Assembly: GCA_964555675.1 (NCBI GenBank) | Contig: CAZKTU010000077.1 | Location: forward strand, 1 to 25,901 | Source of the DNA: CAIWXH01 sp964555675 | GTDB lineage: Bacteria; Chloroflexota; Chloroflexia; Chloroflexales; Chloroflexaceae | Reading direction: 5' to 3' | Length of the DNA stretch: 25,901 nt | Shown: one piece after another, positions 1 through 7,406 of the stretch | Numbering within the stretch: position 1 is the stretch's first letter | How the letters are laid out: the number at the start of each line of letters is the position of its first letter | Translations under genes and position numbers: made by a program | The notes under the pieces: model-generated | Seen by the model: only the letters and a program-made list of their open reading frames with translations | The model's database searches: none | Told to the model about the DNA's origin: nothing

Positions 1-695
1 TGGTGACCACGCCCACCGGCAAGCCGGTCGCCATGGTCCACAGCAACAACTGCACATCCGACCTCAACGCCTGGGTCGATCTGTTCCAGGAGTTCACCCA
101 GCTGCTGGGCGTGGAGGTGAGCGAGGGCAGGCTGTACGAGCTGCTCTACCGGCAGGCCCTCGCGGGCGACGCCGACGCCGGCGGGCTGCTGGCCTACAAC
201 TATGTCTCGGGCGAGCATATCACCCATCTCGCCGAGGGGCGCCCGCTGTTCGTGCGCACGCCCGTCAGCCGGTTTACCCTGGCGAACTTCATGCGCGTGC
301 ACCTGTTCTCGGCGCTCGGCGCGCTGAAGCTTGGGCTGGACCTGCTATTCGAGCACGAGCAGGTGCGGATCGAGCAGCTCTTGGGCCACGGCGGCTTCTT
401 CAAAACCAAAGAGGTCGGCCAGCGCATGATGGCCGCCGCCACCCGCGTCCCCGTCGCGGTGATGGAGACGGCGGGCGAGGGTGGGGCCTGGGGCGTCGCG
501 CTGCTGGCCGCCTATCTGCTGCGCAAGGCCGAGGCCGAGCCCCTCGAGGCCTACCTCGCCGACAAGGTCTTTGTGGGGCAGCAGGTGACGACCGTCGCCC
601 CCGACGAGGCCGACGCCGCCGGCTTTGCGGCCTTCATGGAGCGCTACACGGCGGGCCTCGGCATCGAGCGCCTTGCCGTCGAGACCCTGAAGTAG
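1..695 (+). CDS. FGGY-family sugar kinase, C-terminal part; probable L-ribulokinase (5' end outside window)
   Basis: About 230 residues of the C-terminal half of an FGGY carbohydrate kinase are visible; the frame is open to the left edge, so the true start lies upstream. The sequence carries the C-terminal ATPase-lobe pattern of the family: a GEHITHLAEGRP stretch, a helix-rich middle and a late glycine-rich segment (VMETAGEGGAWGVALLAAY) that in this family contacts ATP. FGGY kinases phosphorylate sugars such as ribulose, xylulose or glycerol in the cytosol. The substrate is inferred from context: araD begins 48 bases downstream and araA follows, so phosphorylation of L-ribulose is the missing step between them. 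The sequence does not read like the classical E. coli AraB C-terminus, so this is probably a different FGGY lineage used for the same step. Xylulokinase remains an alternative. The gene ends with TAG at 693-695. Confidence 0.8.
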   Translation, partial: VTTPTGKPVAMVHSNNCTSDLNAWVDLFQEFTQLLGVEVSEGRLYELLYRQALAGDADAGGLLAYNYVSGEHITHLAEGRPLFVRTPVSRFTLANFMRVHLFSALGALKLGLDLLFEHEQVRIEQLLGHGGFFKTKEVGQRMMAAATRVPVAVMETAGEGGAWGVALLAAYLLRKAEAEPLEAYLADKVFVGQQVTTVAPDEADAAGFAAFMERYTAGLGIERLAVETLK

Positions 696-743
696 GTCAT
701 GGCGTTTTGCTCGCCAGTCCGGCGGGGAGGAGAGGCACATACG

Positions 744-1388
744 ATGCTCGAAGCGCTGAAAGAGCAGCTCTGGAAGCTGCACCTGGAGCTGCCGAAGAAT
801 GGCCTGGTGACCTGGACGGGCGGCAATATCAGCGCCCGCGATCCCGCGAGCGGGCTGGTGGCGATCAAGCCCAGCGGCGTGATGTATGACGAGCTGCGCC
901 CCGAAGATCATGTTGTGCTCGACCTCGAGGGCGACATCAAAGAGGGCAGCCTGGCCCCCTCCTCGGACACCGCCAGCCACCTCTATATCTACCGCAGCAT
1001 GCCCCACGTCAACGGCATCGTCCACACCCACTCGCCCTACGCCACCGCCTTCGCCGCCCTGGGGCGGCCCATCCCGGTCTATCTCACCGCCATCGCCGAC
1101 GAGTTCGGCGGGCCCATCCCCTGCGCCGGCTTCGCCCTGATCGGCGGCGAGGAGATCGGCCGGCAGGTGGTTGAGCATATCGGCAGCTCGCCCGCGGTGC
1201 TGCTGAAGAACCACGGCGTCTTCACCGTCGGCACGAGCGCGAAGGCCGCCGTCAAGGCCGCGGTCATGGTCGAGGACGTGGCGCGCACAGTCTGGTACGC
1301 CCTGCAGCTCGGCACGCCCGACGAGATCGCCCCCGAGGACGTCAAGAAGCTCCACGAGCGCTACGTCAATGTGTACGGGCAGCGCTAA
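744..1388 (+). CDS. araD: L-ribulose-5-phosphate 4-epimerase
   Basis: A 214-residue class II aldolase/adducin-family protein that converts L-ribulose 5-phosphate to D-xylulose 5-phosphate, the last step of bacterial L-arabinose catabolism. The family's zinc ligands are visible: D75 in SSDTASH, H94 and H96 in VHTHSPYAT, and H157 in KNHGVF. The N-terminal TWTGGNIS and IKPSGV stretches match the phosphate-binding region of AraD. The ATG at 744 is preferred over an in-frame ATG at 699 because a strong GGAGGAGAGG Shine-Dalgarno ends 8 bases before it and the protein then starts at the expected place. It lies 48 bases after the kinase and 38 bases before araA in the same direction, consistent with one operon. 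L-fuculose-phosphate aldolase is a homologous alternative, made unlikely by the flanking araA. Confidence 0.93.
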   Translation: MLEALKEQLWKLHLELPKNGLVTWTGGNISARDPASGLVAIKPSGVMYDELRPEDHVVLDLEGDIKEGSLAPSSDTASHLYIYRSMPHVNGIVHTHSPYATAFAALGRPIPVYLTAIADEFGGPIPCAGFALIGGEEIGRQVVEHIGSSPAVLLKNHGVFTVGTSAKAAVKAAVMVEDVARTVWYALQLGTPDEIAPEDVKKLHERYVNVYGQR

Positions 1389-1426
1389 AGGGAGCACCGC
1401 GCCGCCCACAACGAGGAGTTGCCTCT

Positions 1427-2935
1427 ATGCAGATCGACTTGTCCCAGTACGAGGTCTGGTTCGTCACCGGCAGCCAGCATCTCTACGGCCCCGAGACCCT
1501 GGAGCAGGTGGCCCTGCATGCGCAGGCGATCGCCCGGGCCCTCGACGAGGCCGCCGCCATCCCTGTGCGTGTGGTCTTCAAGCCGGTGGTGAAGACCCCC
1601 GACGAGATCAGTCACCTCTGTCGCGAGGCCAACAACGCCCCCGCCTGTGTCGGCCTGATCACCTGGATGCACACCTTCTCGCCGGCCAAGATGTGGATCG
1701 CCGGGCTGCGCGCTCTGCAGAAGCCCTTCGCGCATCTGCACACGCAGTACAACCGCGACATCCCCTGGGCCGAGATCGACATGGACTTCATGAACCTGAA
1801 CCAGGCCGCCCACGGCGACCGCGAGTTCGGCTTCATCGGCGCCCGCATGCGCCTTGAGCGCAAGGTGGTGGTCGGCCACTGGCAGGAGGCCGACGTGCAG
1901 GCGGGCCTGGGTGCCTGGGCGCGGGCGGCCTGCGCCTGGCACGACGCCCAGGGCGCCCGCTTCGCCCGCTTCGGCGACAATATGCGCGAGGTGGCCGTCA
2001 CCGAGGGCGATAAGGTCGGCGCCCAGATGCGCCTGGGCTACAGCGTCAACGGCTATGGCGTGGGCGACCTGGTGCGCTACACCGGCGCGGTGAGCGACGC
2101 CGAGATCGACGCCCTCGTGCAAACATACGACGAGCAGTACGCCGTGGCTCCGGCCCTGCGCGCGGGCGGCGAGCGCCACCAGTCGCTGCGCGAGGGCGCG
2201 CGCATCGAGCTGGGTATCAGGCATTTCCTAGAGGACGGCGGCTTCAAGGGTTTCACCACCACCTTCGAGGACCTGCACGGTCTGGCTCAGCTGCCGGGCC
2301 TCGGCCCGCAGCGCCTGATGGCCGAGGGCTACGGCTTCGCCGGCGAGGGCGACTGGAAGACCGCGGCCCTGGTGCGGGCCATGAAGGTGATGGCGGCAGG
2401 CCTGCCGGGCGGCACCTCGTTCATGGAGGACTATACCTACCACCTCAGCCCCGACGGCCAGAAGGTCCTCGGCGCCCACATGCTCGAGATCTGCCCGAGC
2501 ATCGCGAGCGAGCGACCGCGGCTCGAGGTGCACCCCCTGGGCATCGGCGGCAAGGCCGACCCGGTGCGGCTGGTCTTCGACGCGAAGAGCGGCCCGGCGG
2601 TGAACGCCTCGGTGATGGAGATGGGCAACCGGCTGCGCATGGTGGTCAACCTGGTCGATGCCGTGCCGACCGACGAGCCGCTGCCGAAACTGCCCGTGGC
2701 TCGCGCCCTCTGGCTGCCGCGGCCCGACCTGAAGACCTCGGCGGCGGCCTGGATCTACGCGGGCGGGGCGCACCATACCGGCTACAGCTACGACCTGACG
2801 GCCGAGCATCTGGCCGACTTCGCCGAGATGGCGGGCATGGAGTTCCTGCTGATCGACCAGGACACGACGGTGGCCGGCTTCAAGAAAGAGCTGCGCTGGA
2901 ACGATCTGTACTACCACCTCGCCAGGGGCCTGTAG
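1427..2935 (+). CDS. araA: L-arabinose isomerase
   Basis: A 502-residue cytosolic enzyme that interconverts L-arabinose and L-ribulose using a divalent metal, usually Mn2+. The length equals that of the family. The N-terminal VWFVTGSQHLYGPETL signature is intact. The metal and catalytic residues known from E. coli AraA fall in the expected places: E307 (AGEGDW), E334 (SFMEDY), H351 (GAHMLE) and H450 (GAHHTG). The start is supported by GAGGAG at 1413-1418, 8 bases before the ATG. It is third in a kinase-araD-araA-GH2 run, so it supplies ribulose to the upstream kinase. No regulator or promoter is seen inside this run; control probably acts upstream of the window. No truncation or missing residue was noted. 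Confidence 0.97.
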   Translation: MQIDLSQYEVWFVTGSQHLYGPETLEQVALHAQAIARALDEAAAIPVRVVFKPVVKTPDEISHLCREANNAPACVGLITWMHTFSPAKMWIAGLRALQKPFAHLHTQYNRDIPWAEIDMDFMNLNQAAHGDREFGFIGARMRLERKVVVGHWQEADVQAGLGAWARAACAWHDAQGARFARFGDNMREVAVTEGDKVGAQMRLGYSVNGYGVGDLVRYTGAVSDAEIDALVQTYDEQYAVAPALRAGGERHQSLREGARIELGIRHFLEDGGFKGFTTTFEDLHGLAQLPGLGPQRLMAEGYGFAGEGDWKTAALVRAMKVMAAGLPGGTSFMEDYTYHLSPDGQKVLGAHMLEICPSIASERPRLEVHPLGIGGKADPVRLVFDAKSGPAVNASVMEMGNRLRMVVNLVDAVPTDEPLPKLPVARALWLPRPDLKTSAAAWIYAGGAHHTGYSYDLTAEHLADFAEMAGMEFLLIDQDTTVAGFKKELRWNDLYYHLARGL

Positions 2936-3005
2936 CGCTGCGGGCCGCCGTCCATGTTTGCACGCCCGCGGTCCAATCTCTGACCTCCAGCGCGAGACCA
3001 TTACG

Positions 3006-5891
3006 ATGCGTCACCAGCTCTCCCTCTCCGGCCCATGGCAGTTCCAGCTCGACCCTGACGGCAGCCTCACCCTCGCGACCCTGGCCCCCGACCGCACGAT
3101 CGCCGTGCCCCTGCCCTGGCAGGCGGCCTTCCCCGAGCTCCAGGCCTACAGCGGCTACGCCTGGTACCGCCGCAGCTTCGACCTCGCTGCGGCCTGGCTC
3201 GACGGCGAGCTGTTGCTCACCCTCGGCGCCGTAGACTACTGGTGCCAGGTCTTTATCAACGGCGAGCTCGCCGGCGAGCACGAGGGCGGCTACACGCCGA
3301 TCACCCTCGCCATTGGCCACCTGGCGCGGGCGGGCCTCAACGAGATCGCCGTGCGCGTCTACGACTCGGCCCAGCCCCAGTTGCCCCAGCAGCGCTGGCT
3401 CGGCCGGGGCGCGCGGCCCGCCGGCCCGCCCTTCGACGCCGCCGACATCCCCCACGGCAAGCAGGAGTGGTACCTCAACGTCGGCGGCATCTGGCAGGAC
3501 GTGACGCTCACGGCGGTTCCCGCGGCCTATATCGCGGCCCTCAGGGTCACCCCGAACATCCACACGGGCGAGGCTCGGCTCGAGGTCGCCCTCGCCGGCG
3601 CGCTCGCCGGCCTCTCCGGCACGCTCCAGCTCGCCGTCGCCGATGGCGCGGGCGGCGCCTGGACGGCCGAGACACCCCTCGTCGCTGGCCAGGCCCACTA
3701 CGCCGTCGCCGTCACCGTCAGCGGGGTGCGCCTGTGGTCCCCCGAGGCGCCCAACCTCTACACCGCCTCGGCCGCCCTGCCCAGCGGCGACTCCGTGAGC
3801 GCGCGCTTCGGCTTCCGCGAGATCGGCTATAGCGACGGGCGCCTGCTGCTCAACGGCGCGCCGCTCTTCCTGCTCTCGGCCCTCGACCAGGACCTCTACC
3901 CCGAGACGATCTATACCGTCCCCTCCGAGGCCTTCCTGCGCGACCAGTTCCAGAAGGCGAAGCAGCTCGGCCTCAACAACCTGCGCTGCCACATCAAGCC
4001 GCCCGACCCGCTCTACCTCGACCTGGCCGACGAGCTGGGGCTGCTCGTCTGGGCCGAGATCCCCTCCTGGCGCACCTTCTACCGCAAGGGCACCCTCACG
4101 CCCGAGCAGCGCGACCTCGACGCCACGATCAGGGCGCGGGTCGAGCGGACCCTCGAGGAGCTGATCGCCCGCGACTACAACCACGCCTCGCTGGTGATCT
4201 GGACGATCGTCAACGAGGACTGGGGCACCTCCCTGGCCCTCAGCGCGAGCGACCGGGCCTGGGTGGCCGCGATGTACGCGCGCTGCAAGCAGCTCGACCC
4301 GACCCGCCTCTGTGTGGACAACTCGCCCTGCCTGAACCCGTGGGGCCCCAACATCCACGTCCACAGCGATATCGACGACTTTCACGTCTACGCCAACATC
4401 CCCGACCAGGCCGCCGCCTTCACCCAGGCGATCGAACAGTTTAACCTGCGCCCCCTCTGGAGCTACTCAAGCCACGGCGACGCGACGCGCAACGGCCGCG
4501 AGCCGCTGATCCTCTCCGAGTTCGGCAACTGGGGGCTGCCCTCGCTCCAGGCGCTCCTCGGGCCGGATGGCGAGGAGCCGGCCTGGTTCGGGCTCGGCCC
4601 GTGGTGGTCAGGCTGGGACGGCGAGCCCGGCTGGCCGGCGGGGGTGCAAGAGCGCTTCGCGCGGCTCGGCCTCGACACGATCTGGCCGAGCTACGAGGCC
4701 TTCGCCACGGCCACTCAGTGGCACCAGTTCGCCGCGCTCAAGTTTGAGATCGAGACCATGCGCCGCCAGCCGAACCTGGCCGGCTATGTGATCACCGAGC
4801 TGAGCGACATCTACTGGGAGAGCAACGGCCTGCTGGACTTCCACCGCAACCCGAAGGTCTACCACGAGCGTTTCGCCTCCATCAACGCCCCCGACGTGAT
4901 CGTGCCGCAGCCCGAGCGCTACGTCTTCTGGGACGACGAGCCGGTGCGGGCGCGGCTCCACCTTTCGCGCTACGGCGCGGCCTCCTGGGAGGGTGCGGCC
5001 CTGAGCTGGCGCTTCGACGCCGCGGCCGGCGAGCTCGCCGCGCCCGCCCTGGCCCGTGGCGAGGTGGCCGAGATCGGCGCACAGCGCTGGCCCGCGCCCG
5101 CGGGCGAGGGCGCGCGGACGGCCCGCGTCGAGCTGGTGCTGCGCGACGCCGACGGCGCGGCTCTCGCCGAGAATCAGCTCGAGCTGCTGATCCTGCCGGC
5201 CGCCGAGCGGGCCGCTCGCTACCGGGGCCTGGTGGCCGTCGTGGGCGGGCCTGGTCTCGCCACCGAGCCGGCCGAGCTGGAGGCGAGCGGCCCCGATGGC
5301 TCCACGCCCGAGAGCCCACCCCCTGATGGCCTCGAGCCCGCGGGCCTCGAGGGCGCGCTACGGCGGCTCGGCTACAGCACCACCGGGCGCCTCGGCCCCG
5401 CCGCGCGGGTGGCGGTGACGACGAGTCCCACCGCCGAGCTGCTGGGCTGGGTCCGCAACGGCGGTGACCTGCTTTACCTGAACCAGGGCGTGAGCCCCTT
5501 CTTCTGGACTCAGGGGCGCGGCGGGGCCTACAGCGGCGGCTGGATGAGCAACTTCAGCTGGCTGCGGCCCGGCGTTCACCGCCGTCTCGAGGTGGCCAGC
5601 CCCCTCGGGCTGCCCTTCGCGGCGATCATGCCCGCCAGGACGATCGTCGGCGTGCCCGTGGAGGACCCGGCGGTCCACCCTGACATCCTGGCCGGCCTGA
5701 TCGGGGGCTGGATCAATCACCCCGCTGTCCACACGCTGCAGCTGCGCTACGGCCGTGGCCGCGTCCTCATGACGACCTTCACCCTGGCCGAGGCCCTCCC
5801 CGGCGACCCGGCGGCGGTCGCTATGTTCCACGACCTGCTCGAACACCTCGTGTCGGAGGCCTGCCGGCCGACCCTGGCGGCCAACTACTGA
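3006..5891 (+). CDS. Glycoside hydrolase family 2 protein with C-terminal Rossmann-like extension
   Basis: A 961-residue GH2 enzyme. Order of parts: N-terminal jelly-roll sugar-binding domain (about 1-190), Ig-like domain (about 200-285), TIM barrel (about 285-620), a beta-sandwich, then a tail with a Pro/Gly/Glu-rich linker (about 755-785) and a fold resembling a degenerate glutamine-amidotransferase or beta-galactosidase trimerisation domain. The acid/base E404 (IVNEDWG) and nucleophile E505 (LSEFGNWG) are intact, so it should be an active retaining glycosidase. There is no signal peptide, so it probably acts on imported oligosaccharides in the cytosol. It starts 70 bases after araA, suggesting an arabinoside or a galactoside/arabinopyranoside as substrate; the exact specificity cannot be read from sequence. 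ATG 3006 is chosen because the GPWQF domain start follows at once, although the Shine-Dalgarno is weak. Confidence 0.88.
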   Translation: MRHQLSLSGPWQFQLDPDGSLTLATLAPDRTIAVPLPWQAAFPELQAYSGYAWYRRSFDLAAAWLDGELLLTLGAVDYWCQVFINGELAGEHEGGYTPITLAIGHLARAGLNEIAVRVYDSAQPQLPQQRWLGRGARPAGPPFDAADIPHGKQEWYLNVGGIWQDVTLTAVPAAYIAALRVTPNIHTGEARLEVALAGALAGLSGTLQLAVADGAGGAWTAETPLVAGQAHYAVAVTVSGVRLWSPEAPNLYTASAALPSGDSVSARFGFREIGYSDGRLLLNGAPLFLLSALDQDLYPETIYTVPSEAFLRDQFQKAKQLGLNNLRCHIKPPDPLYLDLADELGLLVWAEIPSWRTFYRKGTLTPEQRDLDATIRARVERTLEELIARDYNHASLVIWTIVNEDWGTSLALSASDRAWVAAMYARCKQLDPTRLCVDNSPCLNPWGPNIHVHSDIDDFHVYANIPDQAAAFTQAIEQFNLRPLWSYSSHGDATRNGREPLILSEFGNWGLPSLQALLGPDGEEPAWFGLGPWWSGWDGEPGWPAGVQERFARLGLDTIWPSYEAFATATQWHQFAALKFEIETMRRQPNLAGYVITELSDIYWESNGLLDFHRNPKVYHERFASINAPDVIVPQPERYVFWDDEPVRARLHLSRYGAASWEGAALSWRFDAAAGELAAPALARGEVAEIGAQRWPAPAGEGARTARVELVLRDADGAALAENQLELLILPAAERAARYRGLVAVVGGPGLATEPAELEASGPDGSTPESPPPDGLEPAGLEGALRRLGYSTTGRLGPAARVAVTTSPTAELLGWVRNGGDLLYLNQGVSPFFWTQGRGGAYSGGWMSNFSWLRPGVHRRLEVASPLGLPFAAIMPARTIVGVPVEDPAVHPDILAGLIGGWINHPAVHTLQLRYGRGRVLMTTFTLAEALPGDPAAVAMFHDLLEHLVSEACRPTLAANY

Positions 5892-6061
5892 GGCGGCCCG
5901 CCGCGGGGATGCGCCGCTCGCCACTGCCGCGTCAAGCCTCGACCTGGCCTGGACGACGGACGGCCAGAAGCGCCATGCGCTCGCACCGGCTATACTGGCG
6001 CAATTGTGGGCGCGGGGCAACCTCCCCCGCGCCCCCCATAGACAGCGCGAAGGAAATGGGC

Positions 6062-7186
6062 ATGCATCTCGAGACAATCGCTATCCACGCCGGCCAGGAG
6101 ATCGACCCGAGCTCGGGGGCGGTGATCCCGCCAATCTACCTCTCGACGACCTACGAGCGCTCCGAAGACGGCAGCTTCCCCCACGGCTACATCTACACCC
6201 GCAGCGGCAACCCGAACCGCACGATGCTCGAGCGCTGCCTGGCGGCCCTCGAGGGGGGCGCCGACTGTGCCGCCTTCGGCTCGGGCCAGGCCGCGGCCAT
6301 GAGCGTCTTCCAGGCCCTGCGCCCGGGCGACCACGTGGTGGCCCCCGACGACGCCTATCACGGGATCACGCGCCTGCTGCGCGAGCTCATGGCGGGCTGG
6401 GGCCTGGAGTACACCCAGGTCGATATGCGCGACCCGGCCAATGTGGCGGAGGCCATGCGCCCCAACACGCGCCTGGTCTGGGTCGAGACGCCCTCGAACC
6501 CCCTCTTGAAGGTGGCCGACATCGCGGCGATCGCCGAGGTGGCCCACGGGGCGGGCGCCCTCTGCGCCGTGGACAACACCTGGGCCACGCCGATGCTCCA
6601 GCGGCCCCTTGAGCTGGGCGCCGACCTGAGCGTCCACGCCACGACGAAGTACCTGGGCGGCCACAGCGATGTCCTGGGCGGGGCGGTGGTGGCCCGCGAG
6701 GCCGGCCCCCTCTTCGAGCGGGTGCGCTTCATCCAGGGGAACGGCGGGGCGGTGCCCGCCCCCTTCGACTGCTGGCTGCTGCTGCGCGGCATCCGCACCC
6801 TGCCCTACAGAGTGCGCGCCCACGCCGAGCACGCCATGCAGGTCGCCCGCTTCCTCGAGGCCCACCCCAAGATCGAGCGCGTCCACTACCCAGGCCTGGA
6901 GAGCCACGCCGGCCACGCCGTGGCCGCGCGGCAGATGCGCGCCTTCGGCGGCATGCTCTCGGTAGAGGTGCGCGGCGGTGCGTCGGCGGCCATGGCCCTC
7001 GCGGCCCGTGTCCGCATCTTCATCCGCGCGACGAGCCTCGGCGGCACCGAGAGCCTGATCGAGCACCGGGCCTCGGTCGAGGGCCCCGAGAGCACGACCC
7101 CGCCCAGCCTGCTGCGGCTCTCGGTCGGCCTCGAGCACCCCGACGACCTGCTGGCCGACCTCGAGCAGGCCCTGGCGGGAGTCTAA
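6062..7186 (+). CDS. Trans-sulfuration PLP enzyme (cystathionine gamma-synthase / gamma-lyase family)
   Basis: A 374-residue member of the Cys/Met-metabolism PLP-dependent enzymes. Visible hallmarks: YTRSGNPNRTMLE near the N-terminus, FGSGQAAAMS phosphate loop, WVETPSNPLL, DNTWATP, the Schiff-base lysine K196 in HATTKYLGGHSD, and the C-terminal TSLGGTESLIEH motif typical of CGS/CGL. It would catalyse gamma-replacement or gamma-elimination on homoserine esters, cystathionine or methionine; these activities cannot be separated by eye. The second ATG (6062) is chosen: AAGGA at 6050-6054 is 7 bases away, whereas the ATG at 6056 almost touches it. A TATACT hexamer at 5991-5996 may be the -10 of its own promoter but lacks a good -35. 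It is unrelated in function to the arabinose genes upstream and converges on the beta-helix gene downstream. Confidence 0.9.
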   Translation: MHLETIAIHAGQEIDPSSGAVIPPIYLSTTYERSEDGSFPHGYIYTRSGNPNRTMLERCLAALEGGADCAAFGSGQAAAMSVFQALRPGDHVVAPDDAYHGITRLLRELMAGWGLEYTQVDMRDPANVAEAMRPNTRLVWVETPSNPLLKVADIAAIAEVAHGAGALCAVDNTWATPMLQRPLELGADLSVHATTKYLGGHSDVLGGAVVAREAGPLFERVRFIQGNGGAVPAPFDCWLLLRGIRTLPYRVRAHAEHAMQVARFLEAHPKIERVHYPGLESHAGHAVAARQMRAFGGMLSVEVRGGASAAMALAARVRIFIRATSLGGTESLIEHRASVEGPESTTPPSLLRLSVGLEHPDDLLADLEQALAGV

Positions 7187-7218
7187 AAGGGGTACAGGGA
7201 GGGCTTGCCCTCCCTGTA
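7164..7218. repeat. 55-bp direct repeat, left copy, abutting scaffold gap
   Basis: These 55 bases (last codons of the PLP-enzyme gene plus its terminator hairpin) recur exactly at 7319-7373. The left copy ends at the last base before the run of N and the right copy begins at the first base after it. Such an arrangement is what an assembler leaves when two contigs share a k-mer-length end and a scaffolder inserts Ns rather than merging them; 55 is a common assembler k value. It is therefore read as an artefact and not as a biological duplication. Confidence 0.9.
7193..7218. terminator. Perfect 12-bp palindromic hairpin, probable bidirectional terminator (left copy)
   Basis: TACAGGGAGGGC, a TT loop, then GCCCTCCCTGTA: a perfect 12-bp stem starting 6 bases after the TAA of the PLP-enzyme gene. 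In the right copy (7348-7373) the arms extend by GGGG/TCCC, with one G-T pair. It lies between two convergent genes, where a shared terminator is expected. There is no U-tract, so intrinsic termination is plausible but not textbook. The strong hairpin may also be why the assembly broke here. Confidence 0.6.
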
Positions 7219-7318
7219 NNNNNNNNNNNNNNNNNNNNNNNNNNNNNNNNNNNNNNNNNNNNNNNNNNNNNNNNNNNNNNNNNNNNNNNNNNNNNNNNNN
7301 NNNNNNNNNNNNNNNNNN
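7219..7318. other. 100-N scaffold gap
   Basis: Exactly 100 unknown bases, a placeholder length. Because the flanking 55 bases are identical, the true sequence probably has no missing DNA here and the window is probably 155 bases too long. No conclusion about gene content should be drawn from the gap. Confidence 0.97.
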
Positions 7319-7373
7319 AGCAGGCCCTGGCGGGAGTCTAAAAGGGGTACAGGGAGGGCTTGCCCTCCCTGTA
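7319..7373. repeat. 55-bp direct repeat, right copy, abutting scaffold gap
   Basis: Exact second copy of 7164-7218, including the final codons of the PLP enzyme and the terminator palindrome (7348-7373). The remaining stretch up to the beta-helix stop at 7407 holds no further gene. Confidence 0.9.
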
Positions 7374-7406
7374 TCCCTCCGTGCCACCACCTCTGCTGGG
7401 AAGCGC

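Noticed and set aside
345..1409. Long open frame on the minus strand opposite araD and the kinase
   Set aside because: Shadow of GC-rich coding DNA: the plus strand has recognised families with intact motifs, and the translated antisense product is Gly/Ala/Asp/Val low-complexity with no domain.
2880..4385. 501-codon open frame on the minus strand opposite the GH2 gene
   Set aside because: Composition is repetitive (EVE, GGD, RAE runs) and it lies fully within a gene with catalytic motifs; no start context or family.
5909..6061. N-terminally extended start for the PLP enzyme
   Set aside because: The added residues are Arg/Pro-rich with no family match, and the best-placed Shine-Dalgarno serves the ATG at 6062.
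7319..7373. Second genuine terminator and duplicated gene end after the gap
   Set aside because: Exact identity bounded by the gap edges is better explained by unmerged overlapping contigs.
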